A stretch of 24,775 nucleotides of DNA from Pelargonium cotyledonis (lineage: Eukaryota; Streptophyta; Magnoliopsida; Geraniales; Geraniaceae), in the NCBI GenBank assembly GCA_036897625.1, contig JAYMTA010000739.1, positions 1 through 24,775 of the forward strand. Direction: 5' to 3'. Positions 10,265 through 21,000 of this stretch are shown here, one piece after another (position 1 is the stretch's first letter; the number at the start of each line of letters is the position of its first letter). The notes under the pieces were generated by a model. That model saw only the letters and a program-made list of their open reading frames with translations. It made no database searches and was not told the DNA's origin. The position numbers were made by a program, and so were the translations under genes.

Positions 10265-10330
10265 TTAAATTTTTGGCTGTTTGGTCTGGTAGCTACCTTG
10301 GAGTTACAGGTTCGAGTCAAGAAAACGTGT
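10265..10330 (+). mobile_element. Possible SINE fragment (Pol III box A/B-like)
   Basis: GGTCTGGTAGCTACCTTGG followed by ACAGGTTCGAGTCA resembles a tRNA-like box A region and a near-perfect box B (GGTTCGAGTC). There is no clear tail or target-site duplication, so this is a weak call. It lies just before the start of the tandem repeat block. Confidence 0.3.
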
Positions 10331-10410
10331 TCATAAATTACCCTCCCCGGATCCAACAATGCTGAGACTAGAGAGCATTATGTACTAGGACTAAATCTCT
10401 CAGTTTTAAT

Positions 10411-11830
10411 AGTTTGCCCTCCATTTACTAGACAAACTCCACAAGTGTTCTTGCAACAACACAGCTGGTCCCAAGCCAAATAAAGGCGGAGGGTTGCACC
10501 AGGTTGATATCCGTCTTGAACCTCTCGTTCCTAAACTACATTCAAGAAGTTGGGATCTTCCTAGTCACCACATTTTTGAACCACACCTATAAACCCAAGT
10601 ATCTATAGCTGACCATAGCGGAAACTCTAGTTCAAGTATGCACCTTCTATATCTTACCAAAATGCAGCTGATAATCATTCAAAAGTTCATCATATTAGAT
10701 TTCCACAAAGATCCTATATCTTAGAAGGAGAATAAGGTTACACAATTCAAAAAATTCACCTAAACTGAGCTAAATCCAGAGTGCATATAAGTATATAACC
10801 AGTTTCAGTTCAGCTAAAGCTTCATTCTAATAGTTTGCCCTCCATTTCCGGGACAAACTCCACAAGTGTCCTTGCAACAGCACGACTAGTCCCAAGCCCA
10901 ATAAAGGGTCGCACTAGGTTGATAGTTGTCATGAACCTCTCGCTACATCTAACCAAATTGCAGCTGATAACCATTCAAAAGTTCATAATATTAGGTTACA
11001 CAATTCCAAAAATTCACCTAAACTGAGCTAAATCCAAAGTGCATATGAGTATATAACCAGTTTCAGTTCAGTTAAACTCAATTTTAGTAGTTTGCCCTCC
11101 ACTTACGAGACAAACTCCACAAATGTCCTTGCAACAACACGACTATCCCAAGCCCGATAAAGAAGGAGGGTCGCACTAGGTTGATAGTTGTCATGAACCT
11201 CTCGTTCCTAAACTACATCGCATTTTTGAACCATACCGGAAACTCTAATTCAAAAATGCACCTTCTCTATCTTACCAAATTGCAGCTGAAACCCATTCAA
11301 AAGTTCATAATATTAGTTTTCCACACAAATCCTAAATCTTAGAAGGAAAATAAGGTTACACAATTCGAAAAATTCACCTAAACTGAGCAAAATCCAAAAT
11401 GCATATAGGCATATAACGAGTTTCAGTTCAGCTAAAGCTCAATTTTAATAATTTGCCCTCCAATTCTTAGACAAACTCCACAAGTGTTCTTGCAACAACA
11501 CGACTAGTGCCAAGGCCAATAAAGGAGGGTTTGCACTATGTTGATAGCTATCAACGAACCATACCGGAAACATATATCCTAATCTACATCCGAGAAGTTG
11601 AGATCTTCCTATTCATCACATTTTCGAACCATACCGGAAACTCTAATTCGAAAATGCACCTTCTATATCAAACCGAATTGCAGCTGATCATAATCATTCA
11701 AAAGTTCATATTTCATAATATTAGCTTTCCACACAAACCCTAAATCTTAGCAAGAAAATTCACCTAAACTGAGCTAAATTCAAAATGCAAATAAGTATAC
11801 AAACAGTTTCAGTTCAGTCAATTCACCTTC
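10411..11830. repeat. Four-copy diverged tandem array, noncoding
   Basis: Units begin with AGTTTGCCCTCC-like sequence at 10411, 10832, 11089 and 11450. In order they contain GACAAACTCCACAAGTG, CTTGCAACAACACGACTAG, AATAAAG..GGGT, a TAGGTTGATA box, GAACCTCTCG, CACCTTCTATATCTTACCAA, GCAGCTGATAA, CATTCAAAAGTTCAT, CACCTAAACTGAGC and ATAACCAGTTTCAGTTCAG. Spacings are about 421, 257, 361 and 375 bp; the second unit has an internal deletion. Short frames inside are interrupted and show no family resemblance. Part of the motif order reminded me of dispersed transposon-derived repeats in plant genomes, but I cannot name a family. Confidence 0.85.
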
Positions 11831-11939
11831 ATGTCTCAGCTCTTCATTTCTTCACAAGTCACATTTTCTCGTAAACCAAACGATATAGCAACAAAATTGA
11901 TACTTGCGAAATGTGAATCAAATTTTTACTAGAAAAAAA

Positions 11940-12300
11940 AAAAAGAAAGATAGAGACCTCGAATTACTGAGAGGAGCTTAAGTGCGATTCGGATGCAACA
12001 TCGAAGTTCCGACCACCTCGATCACCGGACCACCACCTGAGCTCGTCGACGGCAAGCTGGTCGTGACGCGGACGCCCTTCGTTGCAGAAACAATGGAGTC
12101 TCAGATTTCGAATCCGAATCCAGAAGCTGAGATGTGGACCTGAGAACTGCGTCGTCATCGTTTTGGATCGGAATCGGTGGTGCTGGTGTCGGTTTCCGGG
12201 AGGTGGAGCCACGCGCCGCCGTCGGAGTAGAGTGCGCGGGGAATTTCGCCGTTGGTCCACTTTGTAGTGTTGGGTGGTGGTTTTATGTGGGGCCCAACTG
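11940..12300. other. GC-rich island with unresolved open frames on both strands
   Basis: Base composition changes abruptly from the AT-rich array to GC-rich sequence at about 11970-12280. On the minus strand an ATG at 12158 opens 64 codons to a TAA at 11964. On the plus strand a frame without an initiating ATG (about 11982-12149) reads into a TGA after AEMWT. None matches a family I know. GGGCCC with TGGGCC on the minus strand (12291-12296) is a site-II-type element often found in plant promoters. This could be a promoter with first exon of a noncoding transcript, a gene fragment carried by a transposon, or a decayed exon. I cannot choose between these. Confidence 0.35.
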
Positions 12301-13700
12301 AAAATTGGGTCGGATTTTGAGCTTTACGGGTTCATGTTTGGATCCGACCAACCAACAACCGGTCAAACTCATAAAGGTGCAATCTTTTTAGATTTTTTTT
12401 TCATGGTCAAATCTTGCTTGCTCTTGTCTTTTTAAAAGTACACAAAAACTAAGGCAAATTCAAAGAATTTAATCACACTTCAAATAGTCATTAGGACAAA
12501 AAAAATAATCTCAAACTATATTTTTCGTATTTATATTACTCTATTTACGACGATGAATCGTTATAAACTCTTAATTTTGTCAACATAACAAACTTTAATT
12601 ATTCAATAAATTTTACGTTAAAGATCAGAATAATAATGATAAAAATATAAAGGCATTTGGGTTTTTGCTCAACATGTTGGAGCTTCACATGCATCTAAAT
12701 CAACATATGAAGAATGTGAGGGATTTGTTGAGAATAAGAATCAAATAAAATAAAATGATCAAATTACTTTATGGAAATGTGTTGAAGTTTGTTGCATAAT
12801 CTAGCAATGTGGACTTGTCTAGTTGTTGTCTATACCCAACAATCATCCTCTAATTATAGATTTTGGATAGCTACAACTTATGTCTCCATTCTTTGTATAT
12901 ATATATATATATATTGCAATAAAAGAATTAAAATAAATTATATGTATTTCAAAATAATGAGTAAGAATTAAGTAATTTGTGTAGATAAATAAAAAAGAGG
13001 AAGAGTAAATATTTTTTTCAATTTTGTCAACCATGAACTTAACCCATAAAAGTCAGACATAGAACTCTAGACAAAACGATGTAATAATACTAAAGTTCGA
13101 AAGATTTGTAAATTCCAAACTACACAATTTCTTGACTAACACCTGAAAATTGTCTCGAAATTATGACGCGTACCCATCAATTTTTGGGTTAAGATTAAGT
13201 CATACATTTACACTTGGGCAATCCCCATGAATCACGTGAATTTGCATATTCTACGTGTAAAAACCGACACCCCAAAATGAATCTTGCTTGAGTTATCCGT
13301 TTGATCCGAATCTAGAAGAATTAATCCGAAATTCAAATTCACTTCTAATTTAAACCGCCTCACTCACTCTGAAGCACAATTATCTATCGAAAAAATCAAT
13401 TTTATTTAACTCGATAGAATCTAATCACAACCAAATTTTACATAGAATTAAATAAATTCATTGAACATGTTTAATTAATACAGCCTAATTTAATTACTAA
13501 AACACTGATTATATAGACAATAATTTACAAAATATATAGTATATAAAAAAAAACAAATAATTATAAATGTAGAAATATTATTATTATTTTTTTTCTCATC
13601 CAGAAAACAAAAAATAAATAAATGGAGAGGAAATAGATAGCAATTTCCTTTTTCGGTGAAATTGGCCTCTGCGACAACAAGTAGCTCCTCTTCATCGTCA
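12300..13700. other. AT-rich intergenic DNA upstream of Di19
   Basis: No gene is supported. A TA microsatellite lies at about 12896-12915 and there are several poly(A) runs. The last few hundred bases are presumably the Di19 upstream promoter. I did not find a clear TATA box in a convincing position. Confidence 0.55.
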
Positions 13701-13717
13701 CCGTCATCATCTTCCTC

Positions 13718-13749
<32 letters not shown>

Positions 13750-13755
13750 AACACA
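13718..13755. repeat. (TC)n(AC)n compound microsatellite in the Di19 leader
   Basis: TC dinucleotides pass directly into AC dinucleotides and end CAAACACACC, about 150 bp before the Di19 start codon. TC-rich leaders near the transcription start are common in plant genes. The motif is nearly the same as that at 8650-8682. Confidence 0.9.
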
Positions 13756-13905
13756 CCATTTTCTTCGCCACTTTCTAGGGTTTTCTGATTCCTATTGCCC
13801 CCAATTCCAGATCCAGATCTATTGTCCGAATCGCTGGAAACCCTAATTGTTTGAGAGATTACGCGTGAACCATCATTTTCTGAACATTTTCAGTGAATTT
13901 GAGCT

Positions 13906-16900
13906 ATGGATGCCGATTCATGGAGTGTGCGTCTCAATTCGGCTTCAAAGCGGTACCAATCAGCTCTTCAATCGCGATCTGGTGAGCTCAATTGACATGC
14001 CCTCTTCTTTTTTATCCTTTTGGTTTGCTGGGCCGGAAATGATTTCGAATTTTCCAGAAATTTTGATGTCCGGTCTGAATTTTCTAGCTCGCTGAGCTTG
14101 TTGGAGCTTGTATGTGGCTTAAAGTATCGTTTTTTTCGATTTTGGTTGTTTAATTTTTTCTGGGTGCTGAGAAACGAAGGGAAAAGAAGAGAATTTGTGA
14201 TTGCGGGTCTTGTGATTTTAAAGATTTTCTAGTTCCTCTCTTCGAGTGAGTCTGTACGATCATTTGTATTTTTTTCGCTGAATTTATTTGTATTCTATAT
14301 TTTTGTTTCGGTTTGGAGCTGGAAATTTAAGGAAAATGAGGAAACATGAAAGAATTTGATATCGGTTTATCTATTTAATTATTTTTCGTTGTAAGGAAGC
14401 ATAAATTTTGCATTTTTATTACAATCCAAGCAATTAGAATTATCGTCAACTGCTGAGAATCTATGGTGGATCTTAGGATGCGAACATTAGATTTTTAATT
14501 TTACTTCTGTTTGGTTTCCTCCTATATTTTGTTGTTCCAACACATAAGGTAGCTTTGTATTCGAAACTATGTTTATATATTGACTTGAGATTATGTGACT
14601 GCAGATATGTTTATGGGGTTCGAGGAAATTGATGTGGACGATGATGTAAGGGAGGAGTTTCCATGCCCATTCTGTTCGGAGTATTTTGATATTGTTGGAT
14701 TGTGCTGCCACATTGACGAAGAACATCCCGTGGAGGCAAAGAATGGGGTATTTACTTCTTTAATGTCTTCTGATTACCAGCTTCTGCTTTTTAGATGCAA
14801 GTATAACTATATTAGAAATTTGGGTGCTTTTGTTTAGATTGTTAATTTTTTGGTATAGTGTGATTATTTTGATTATATTCAAGGTTTCTGATTTTAATTT
14901 CCTTGTTGTCTAGTGCAAGCTGTTTAAGAAGAAAGTACTTTTGGTTCACTATTTTCTGGTTATTATTGAATAAATGTCTGATATCAACTTAGGTAACTTG
15001 TCAGCTTGCAAGATTTGACTGGTTACCAATTTATTGGAGTTTAAGTCTTGAGACAGTTGAATTTGATCATATTTTATTTATTTTAAACTACTGCTTCTAT
15101 GGTGCTCTAGTTCTTTTAGATTGTTGAAGAAAACCATGTATGAAATGCATTTTGCCGTTTTCAACTATGTTACTGCTCCATCGGACATCAAAATATATTG
15201 ACGTGAGTAATGGGGTTTGAAGTGGTTTACCTCCCATTAGAGGCGTTCAATTATAAGTAATGATGCCTTCAACCAGTTGATGAGTACTCCAGTGACAATG
15301 TCATGGCTTAGAAGTGAATAAGTTTTCATGATTTTGTACTGGTTTAAATTAAAGATGTTCGTGTTTCTTATCTTGAAATTTTGTTTAGTTTATGTCGTAG
15401 GGTAGATGTTTTCTTCCTTCATGTTGTGTGATGCTTACTAATGTTTGATTTTCCTCATGGTGGGACTTTCATTCTGCAGGTATGTCCAGTTTGTGCAATG
15501 AGGGTCGGGGTAGATATGGTTGCGCACATAACTCTTCAACATGGAAATATTTTTAAGATATCCTTTTACCTCGAATTTTAATTGCCACTACGAGTGCTCT
15601 TACTTTTTTTGCTCTCATCGCAAATCAATGTGCTGTGTGTCTTATCGCAAGTTGAATATGATTGGGTTCTCCACGCCCGTTTCCTTTTGCCTTAAAATAA
15701 ACCTTTCGTATGGTGGTAGATGAAAATATATCTGTTGCGTCGTAAAAGTTTGAATTAGCTACTGTTTCAGTGAAGCTTATAGGAAGGTCAACAAAGCACA
15801 TGTCCATCTGAATTTTCACTTCTTTTCTTCTTCTTCATTTTCCTCTTCATTTTAGCTTCTAACTTTTTTCTAAATACTTTATACTATACCTTATGGTAAT
15901 TGGTAACCTTGGTATACACGGGTGATTTAGGAATTTATTTTCATGATAACTGGGAGACCTTCACTCACTGTCCAAGTCAACCCTGTTATTGCCAACTTTT
16001 ATCGGATATCATTTTTTCATGTGAAAATATGTAGTGTTGACCCTATTCTCTGGGTTCCTTAACGTGTAATTACATGCAGCGCAAGAGGAAATCACGTAAA
16101 GGTGGATCTCACTCAACACTTTCTTTGTTAAGGAAAGAACTTAGAGAAGGAAATCTACAGTCTCTTTTTGGGGGATCTTCCTGTATAGTATCCTCGTCCA
16201 ATGCAGCTCCTGATCCACTGTTGTCATCATTTATTTTGCCTATGGCTGACGATTTCATTAGCACTCAGCCTCACTTTTCAGCTGAAATAAGCTCAGCGAA
16301 GAAAAGTTTAGATGAGAGTGCATCGCAAAGGTATGTCGTTATTGCATTGTAGTCTTTATATTGTTTGTTTCTTGAGAAGTTGCACTCTCAAAAATCCAAA
16401 AATAATACCGAGAAAGAAGGATATATATACAGAGAGAGAGAGAGAGAATGGAAGATTTCATGGCGGCATTATCACAATAATATGTTGTTGTATCACTTGA
16501 TCTCGGTCGTGCCTGTCTTTTTATCCTCTTATTACTTCTGTCCCTGAAACCTTTATTACTAAGAACCGAAGCCCTGCCTGTCTATATATCTTCCATTAGC
16601 TTATCACTTTATTTGTGCATCTTCTTTAATCTCTCTTCTGTATGTTTCTTATGCCGGAGTATATGGATCTCTCGACATTCCTGATATTCGGTAGATGCAC
16701 GGAGGTTACATAGGTACATCTAAGGTACTGTTTGGATTAGAATTTTGTTTTTGTTTTAGAAATAGGAATCAAGAATGGAAATGAGAGTGAAATAATCGTT
16801 CATGTCTGAAAAGGAAATGTGACCTGAACCCGAAACCTGAAATGTCAACTCTACTCGTATCCCCTCTGAAGTGCACTTGTTCAACTCATCCTTCATTATG

Positions 16901-17104
16901 CAGCCATGTCATTATAGTAGAGCACGATTTTCTTACATATGTTTAACATAGTGACTCCATAATCTAACGATACTTTGCGGTTTTGTTGGCGACAGAAACG
17001 TCAAGTCCTCGCCGATGTCAGCCAAGGATCAACAAGAGAAGGCGAAGAGGTGCGAGTTTGCTCAAGGTCTGTTATTATCCACCATTCTAGACGATAACTT
17101 ATGA
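13906..17104 (+). CDS. Di19 (drought-induced 19) zinc-finger protein
   Basis: The coding exons are 13906-13981, 14605-14747, 15480-15557, 16074-16330 and 16996-17104, giving 220 residues. The N-terminus MDADSWSVRL is typical of the family. Two unusual Cys2/His2 fingers follow: CPFC..H61..H66 (C46, C49) and CPVC..H89..H94 (C75, C78). A basic RKRKSRK (about 102-108) is a likely nuclear localisation signal. A Ser-rich middle follows, and the conserved Di19 C-terminal segment ends LLLSTILDDNL. Di19 proteins are nuclear transcriptional regulators in drought, salt and light responses and are phosphorylated by calcium-dependent kinases in Arabidopsis. Length and domain order match full family members. 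Introns 1, 2 and 4 are GT-AG; intron 3 (15558-16073) is AT-AC. The ATG lies in GAGCTATGG. The specific paralogue cannot be assigned. Confidence 0.96.
15558..16073 (+). other. U12-type AT-AC intron (Di19 intron 3)
   Basis: The intron begins ATATCCTTTT, the U12-type 5' splice consensus, and ends in AC. TTCCTTAAC, an exact match to the U12 branch-site consensus, lies at 16055-16063, with the branch adenosine 11-12 bases from the intron end as expected. Using these ends joins GNIFK to MQRKRK in frame, which is the sequence conserved in Di19 proteins. No GT-AG alternative gives that junction. The intron is 516 bp. Confidence 0.93.
16720..16800 (+). mobile_element. One-ended MITE-like fragment in Di19 intron 4
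   Basis: TAAGGTACTGTTTGGATTAG resembles the termini of the elements at 18476 and 18764 (GGTAGCG-TTGG after TAA/TTA) and is followed by similar GGAATCAAGAATGG sequence. No matching right end was found before exon 5, so it is probably a truncated copy or a related element. Confidence 0.35.
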
Positions 17105-17339
17105 AGCGGAGCAAAGGGAGGGGATGTCCATAATGGAAACGCTCCTCGAAACGTAACTACGAGCAAGTGTTGAACGAATCGAGCTGAGCTGAGCTGAGTC
17201 GAGCTTTGCAATTTGTTTGTAGTGAAATATTTCAAATGTATGAATGAGAGAGTGGAATAAGGTGTAGTAGGAATGAGTGTAATTTATTATGTTGCATCTT
17301 GTGGACTTTTTAGAAGCCTGAACAGATTTCTATATTATC

Positions 17340-18027
17340 TTCTATATTTTTCAGGTTATAATATATATAAGTAAATGAAAATAATTTAATTATTAAAGAA
17401 AGTGAAAGTTATGCATTTATTGTATGTTTCTTTAGTCGTTAAATAATGACTTGAAAATGCTGTATTTGGTCCTATGAGACTGAATCCTACTTAAATTCAT
17501 TATTAGTTTTTGCTTGAACAGAGCAAATTCAAGCAAAACTTATGGTCGAAAGATGCAAGCATCACATTTCGGGTCAGTTTGGATTTGCCACTAGAAAATC
17601 TCGGTTCAGGTAAGGCGTTTCAAACCCATAAACTGTATTGCTAACTCTGTAAATGCATATATACTTTTTTATTTCATAAGCAACGGAAGGGCATGGGAGG
17701 CGTCCCCACCCTACTTGAATCTGAGACCTCGAGAAAATTCAAAACGCATCAACCGTTTGGCCTAATGTACCTTGGTGATAGATACATAAATACTAAAACA
17801 TACTAAAACCGTCTCCTATATAGTAGCTCAATTACCCCAAAAAAATGAAAACAATGCAGAGAAAGATACCAAACAACCATTCCAAGTAAAATGCAATCAA
17901 GAATTAGTACTTTTTTCATGTAAAATGTCAGTAAATCTATGAACAAGTTAACCATAAATTTCTGTCTAAACCCTAACAAAAGAAGAAAAAAAAAAGGGAA
18001 TGCAGAGGTTTTTTCACAGCACAATCC
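17340..18027. other. Convergent intergenic space between Di19 and the PHD/RING gene
   Basis: The 3' ends of two genes face each other here. The part nearest 18027 is probably 3' UTR of the minus-strand gene. On the minus strand, about 17770-17690 reads TTAGGCCAAACGGTTGATG and later CTCAGATTCAAGTAGG, loosely like Pol III boxes A and B. This may be an old SINE remnant. A 73-codon minus-strand frame at 17803-18024 has low-complexity hydrophobic content and no support as a gene. Confidence 0.5.
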
Positions 18028-21000
18028 TCAAACCCTAGTCCCTGCTAACCATTGAGGCAGTTTCGTTTTTAGAATCCTATTCACTACATCCCTTACAAAA
18101 GAATCAAAACAGCTCAGGCATGAGCCTTTCATTAGACTAATCTGTCCACCTTCCACGGTTCCAATGTGTGGACAAATAAATGGTTGGAGCACAAAACAAA
18201 CCTCATGTCTCGCGTGTTCGAGCCCACAAGCTGCTAAAGTTGTGTGTGTCGACCTTCTTGCGATTTCCTCCAGAGTAGTGTGGTCTGCATCATAGCATAT
18301 CGGGAAGTTTCAGCATGAATTTAAGACTATTTCAGTCATATTGTGCATTGTCAAATACAAGAAGCCAAAAACAAACAATCGATACGCTTATGTGTATGTA
18401 TAAAAATCATACTCAAATACAGTACCAACTACAACAATGAAGCTTTTGCAATCATGTGTTTAATATATCCTTTAAGGTAGCGGTTGGTAATTGGAATGAG
18501 AATGGAATAAAGAAGAGCAATGGGAATGAGATTCCTGTCACGAAGCCATTTTCATGACCAAAAACTCTTAAAACATGATTAATTGGAATTTCATTCCTAT
18601 TCTTAAGCGAAAATTTCAATTCAAACACTACCTAAAAGAAGCAAAATCGAGCCTATGCAGCTTACTTCCAAACTATAGACGGGTATGACTACATTGCACT
18701 TTGTATCCCCTTCTCTTCCTACTATCCTATATGTTGCATCCTTATTAAACCAAACTCATCTTAGGTAGCGCTTCAATTAGAACTTTTGTTCAGAATTGGG
18801 AATGAGATTCCAATTCATTGAGTTTGGATTAGGATTCTCATTCCAATTTTTATTTCCCGGGTAGCGTTTGGCTTAAAATTTTGTAATGAGAATCAAGAAA
18901 ATTCTCATTACAAACTAATTTTCACAACCAAAAAATTCATAATCCAAATATGAACAATGAAAATCAGTCCTATTCAAATTCTTGATTCTCAATTATGAAC
19001 AAAAATCCTAATCCAAAAGCTAGATTAATATAATCTTTTAAAAGAAGTTGAACCTAGCCTATGCAACTCAGCTCCATACTATAGCCCGGTACCACTATAC
19101 TGCACTATATATCATATCACTCCTCCTATGTTCCTACATGGCACATATTAAACTAAACTCAACATAGTGTTTGACATGCACAACTCAATATTTGACAACA
19201 ATGTACTCAATGAAGATGATATAAAAAAAACCGTAAATATACCTAATCTGATGTCTTTGGACAAGTTCTGCAAGTGCTTTTGAACCATAGACTGCAATAG
19301 TTCCTTTTCTTGGTGGGGATAGTTATTCTCTTTAACTGTCGAAGGAGACACTCTATCATCCGACCCAATGCTTGGTCTGCTGCTGCAATGACCACGTAGC
19401 TCAAAACCCGGAAAATAATTGATTCCAGCATGTTCATCCAATAATGTTTCACTGAGAGTCCTATGATCTGAAACTATAGTATCTGAGTTCTGAACTGCTT
19501 GACTCCTCGAATGGTTTAATCCTGAAGATAAAATATCCATATTTTGCATCGAAGGGGAAGGATTAACCGGTAACCTCTCCCCCAAAATAGAACAATTAGG
19601 TGGTGGACCCATATCATGCATCCTTGTGGGTTGAAATAATGTTTCCCGACCCAGATTAGTTTGAGAGCTAAGAGAATTTCCGTTTGAATTGACCACTGAT
19701 ATCCCATCACCTCTACCGATCATCCGATTCCTCATGAGAATATGGGTTAGCATAAGCCGTCTCCCTGTTAAAGTTGATGCTCCTGCTCCAGTAACTGGAG
19801 AATCCGCTCGACCATCCCCGACAGAGTGTCTTGGAGGAGAAAAGAACCCAAACCCAAACCCCGGGGCGGATGTTGTATGAGTTGCTCGAGCATCCCCAAC
19901 AGAATGTCTTGGAGGAGAAAAGAACCCGAACCCAAACCCCGGGGCAGATGTTGTATGAGCCGAAGGAAACGAATTAAGGTCAATACCTTCACTAAAGTTC
20001 ATTCCGGGTGGTCTATTAGACAAGTTATTCGTAGATCTTTGATCGGGTAAACGACCTTCAGCATGAGAGCTTGTGGATCCGAGAGCTTGTGGTCTACAGC
20101 ACTTACAATACCAGTCACCTTCTGGTACTTCCCGCCCGAGACCGACACAGTAGGTGTGTGCAGGTGAATCACAATAATCACATAGTAACATTAGGGCATC
20201 GTCTCCACCTTGGTGGCATTCTATGCAAAGCACATTCTCATACGGATCCATATAACCCCTAATTTCTTCCTCCGTCGGTTGATAGACCTATTGATTAGCA
20301 ACCACATTTATGAGAAACAAACTAACAAAATCCACCAAATACGCATATGTGAAAAACAATAACGCACCTGATCACGTTCTGGAACCTGTAAAACTACAGT
20401 TCTCAAATCGATCCATGTATTCAACCTTGCGGGTTTACTAATTGAATGAAACCTCTGCTTGCACAAAGGGCAACGAGTTTCCACTTTGGACCACGCCATG
20501 ATACAAGTGAAACAAAAATAATGACTGCAACAATTAAGTGTTCCTCGCACTTTTCTTTTATCTTCTTCTGTCAAACATATCCCACAAATCTGCTTCCCGA
20601 CTTCATTCTGAACTTCCTCGACCTTCTCCTTACCCTTTCGTCGTGGAGGCCATTTTAGCTGACCCAGAAAACTATCCTCCTCAATTTTCTTTGATGTCGT
20701 TGTGCTCCTCAAGTCTCTACACAACTCACTGGCTTCTCTTATCTGCTCCCTCTCTTCCTCAGATATGGTATACTCGAAATCAGATGACCCAGAACTCACA
20801 AAATCCGAATCTGATTGCACAACATATCTACTTCTACTTCGACCTGGATTTTTCCTGCTCTTTTGTCTCACAACCAGTTTTTTATCTATAGAAGCACTAC
20901 CGTCATCGTCATCAGATTTGGCCTTCCTCCTCAATCCCTTGCTCCTCCTTTTCTTTTGCGATGGCTTCTTTGAAACCCTAGAGTCATCAGATCTTTTCCT

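Noticed and set aside
12082-12267. Arg-rich plus-strand frame in the GC island
   Set aside because: Its Arg content follows from CGN/CGG-rich DNA. It lacks a real ATG and competes with equally open frames, so I left the island unresolved.
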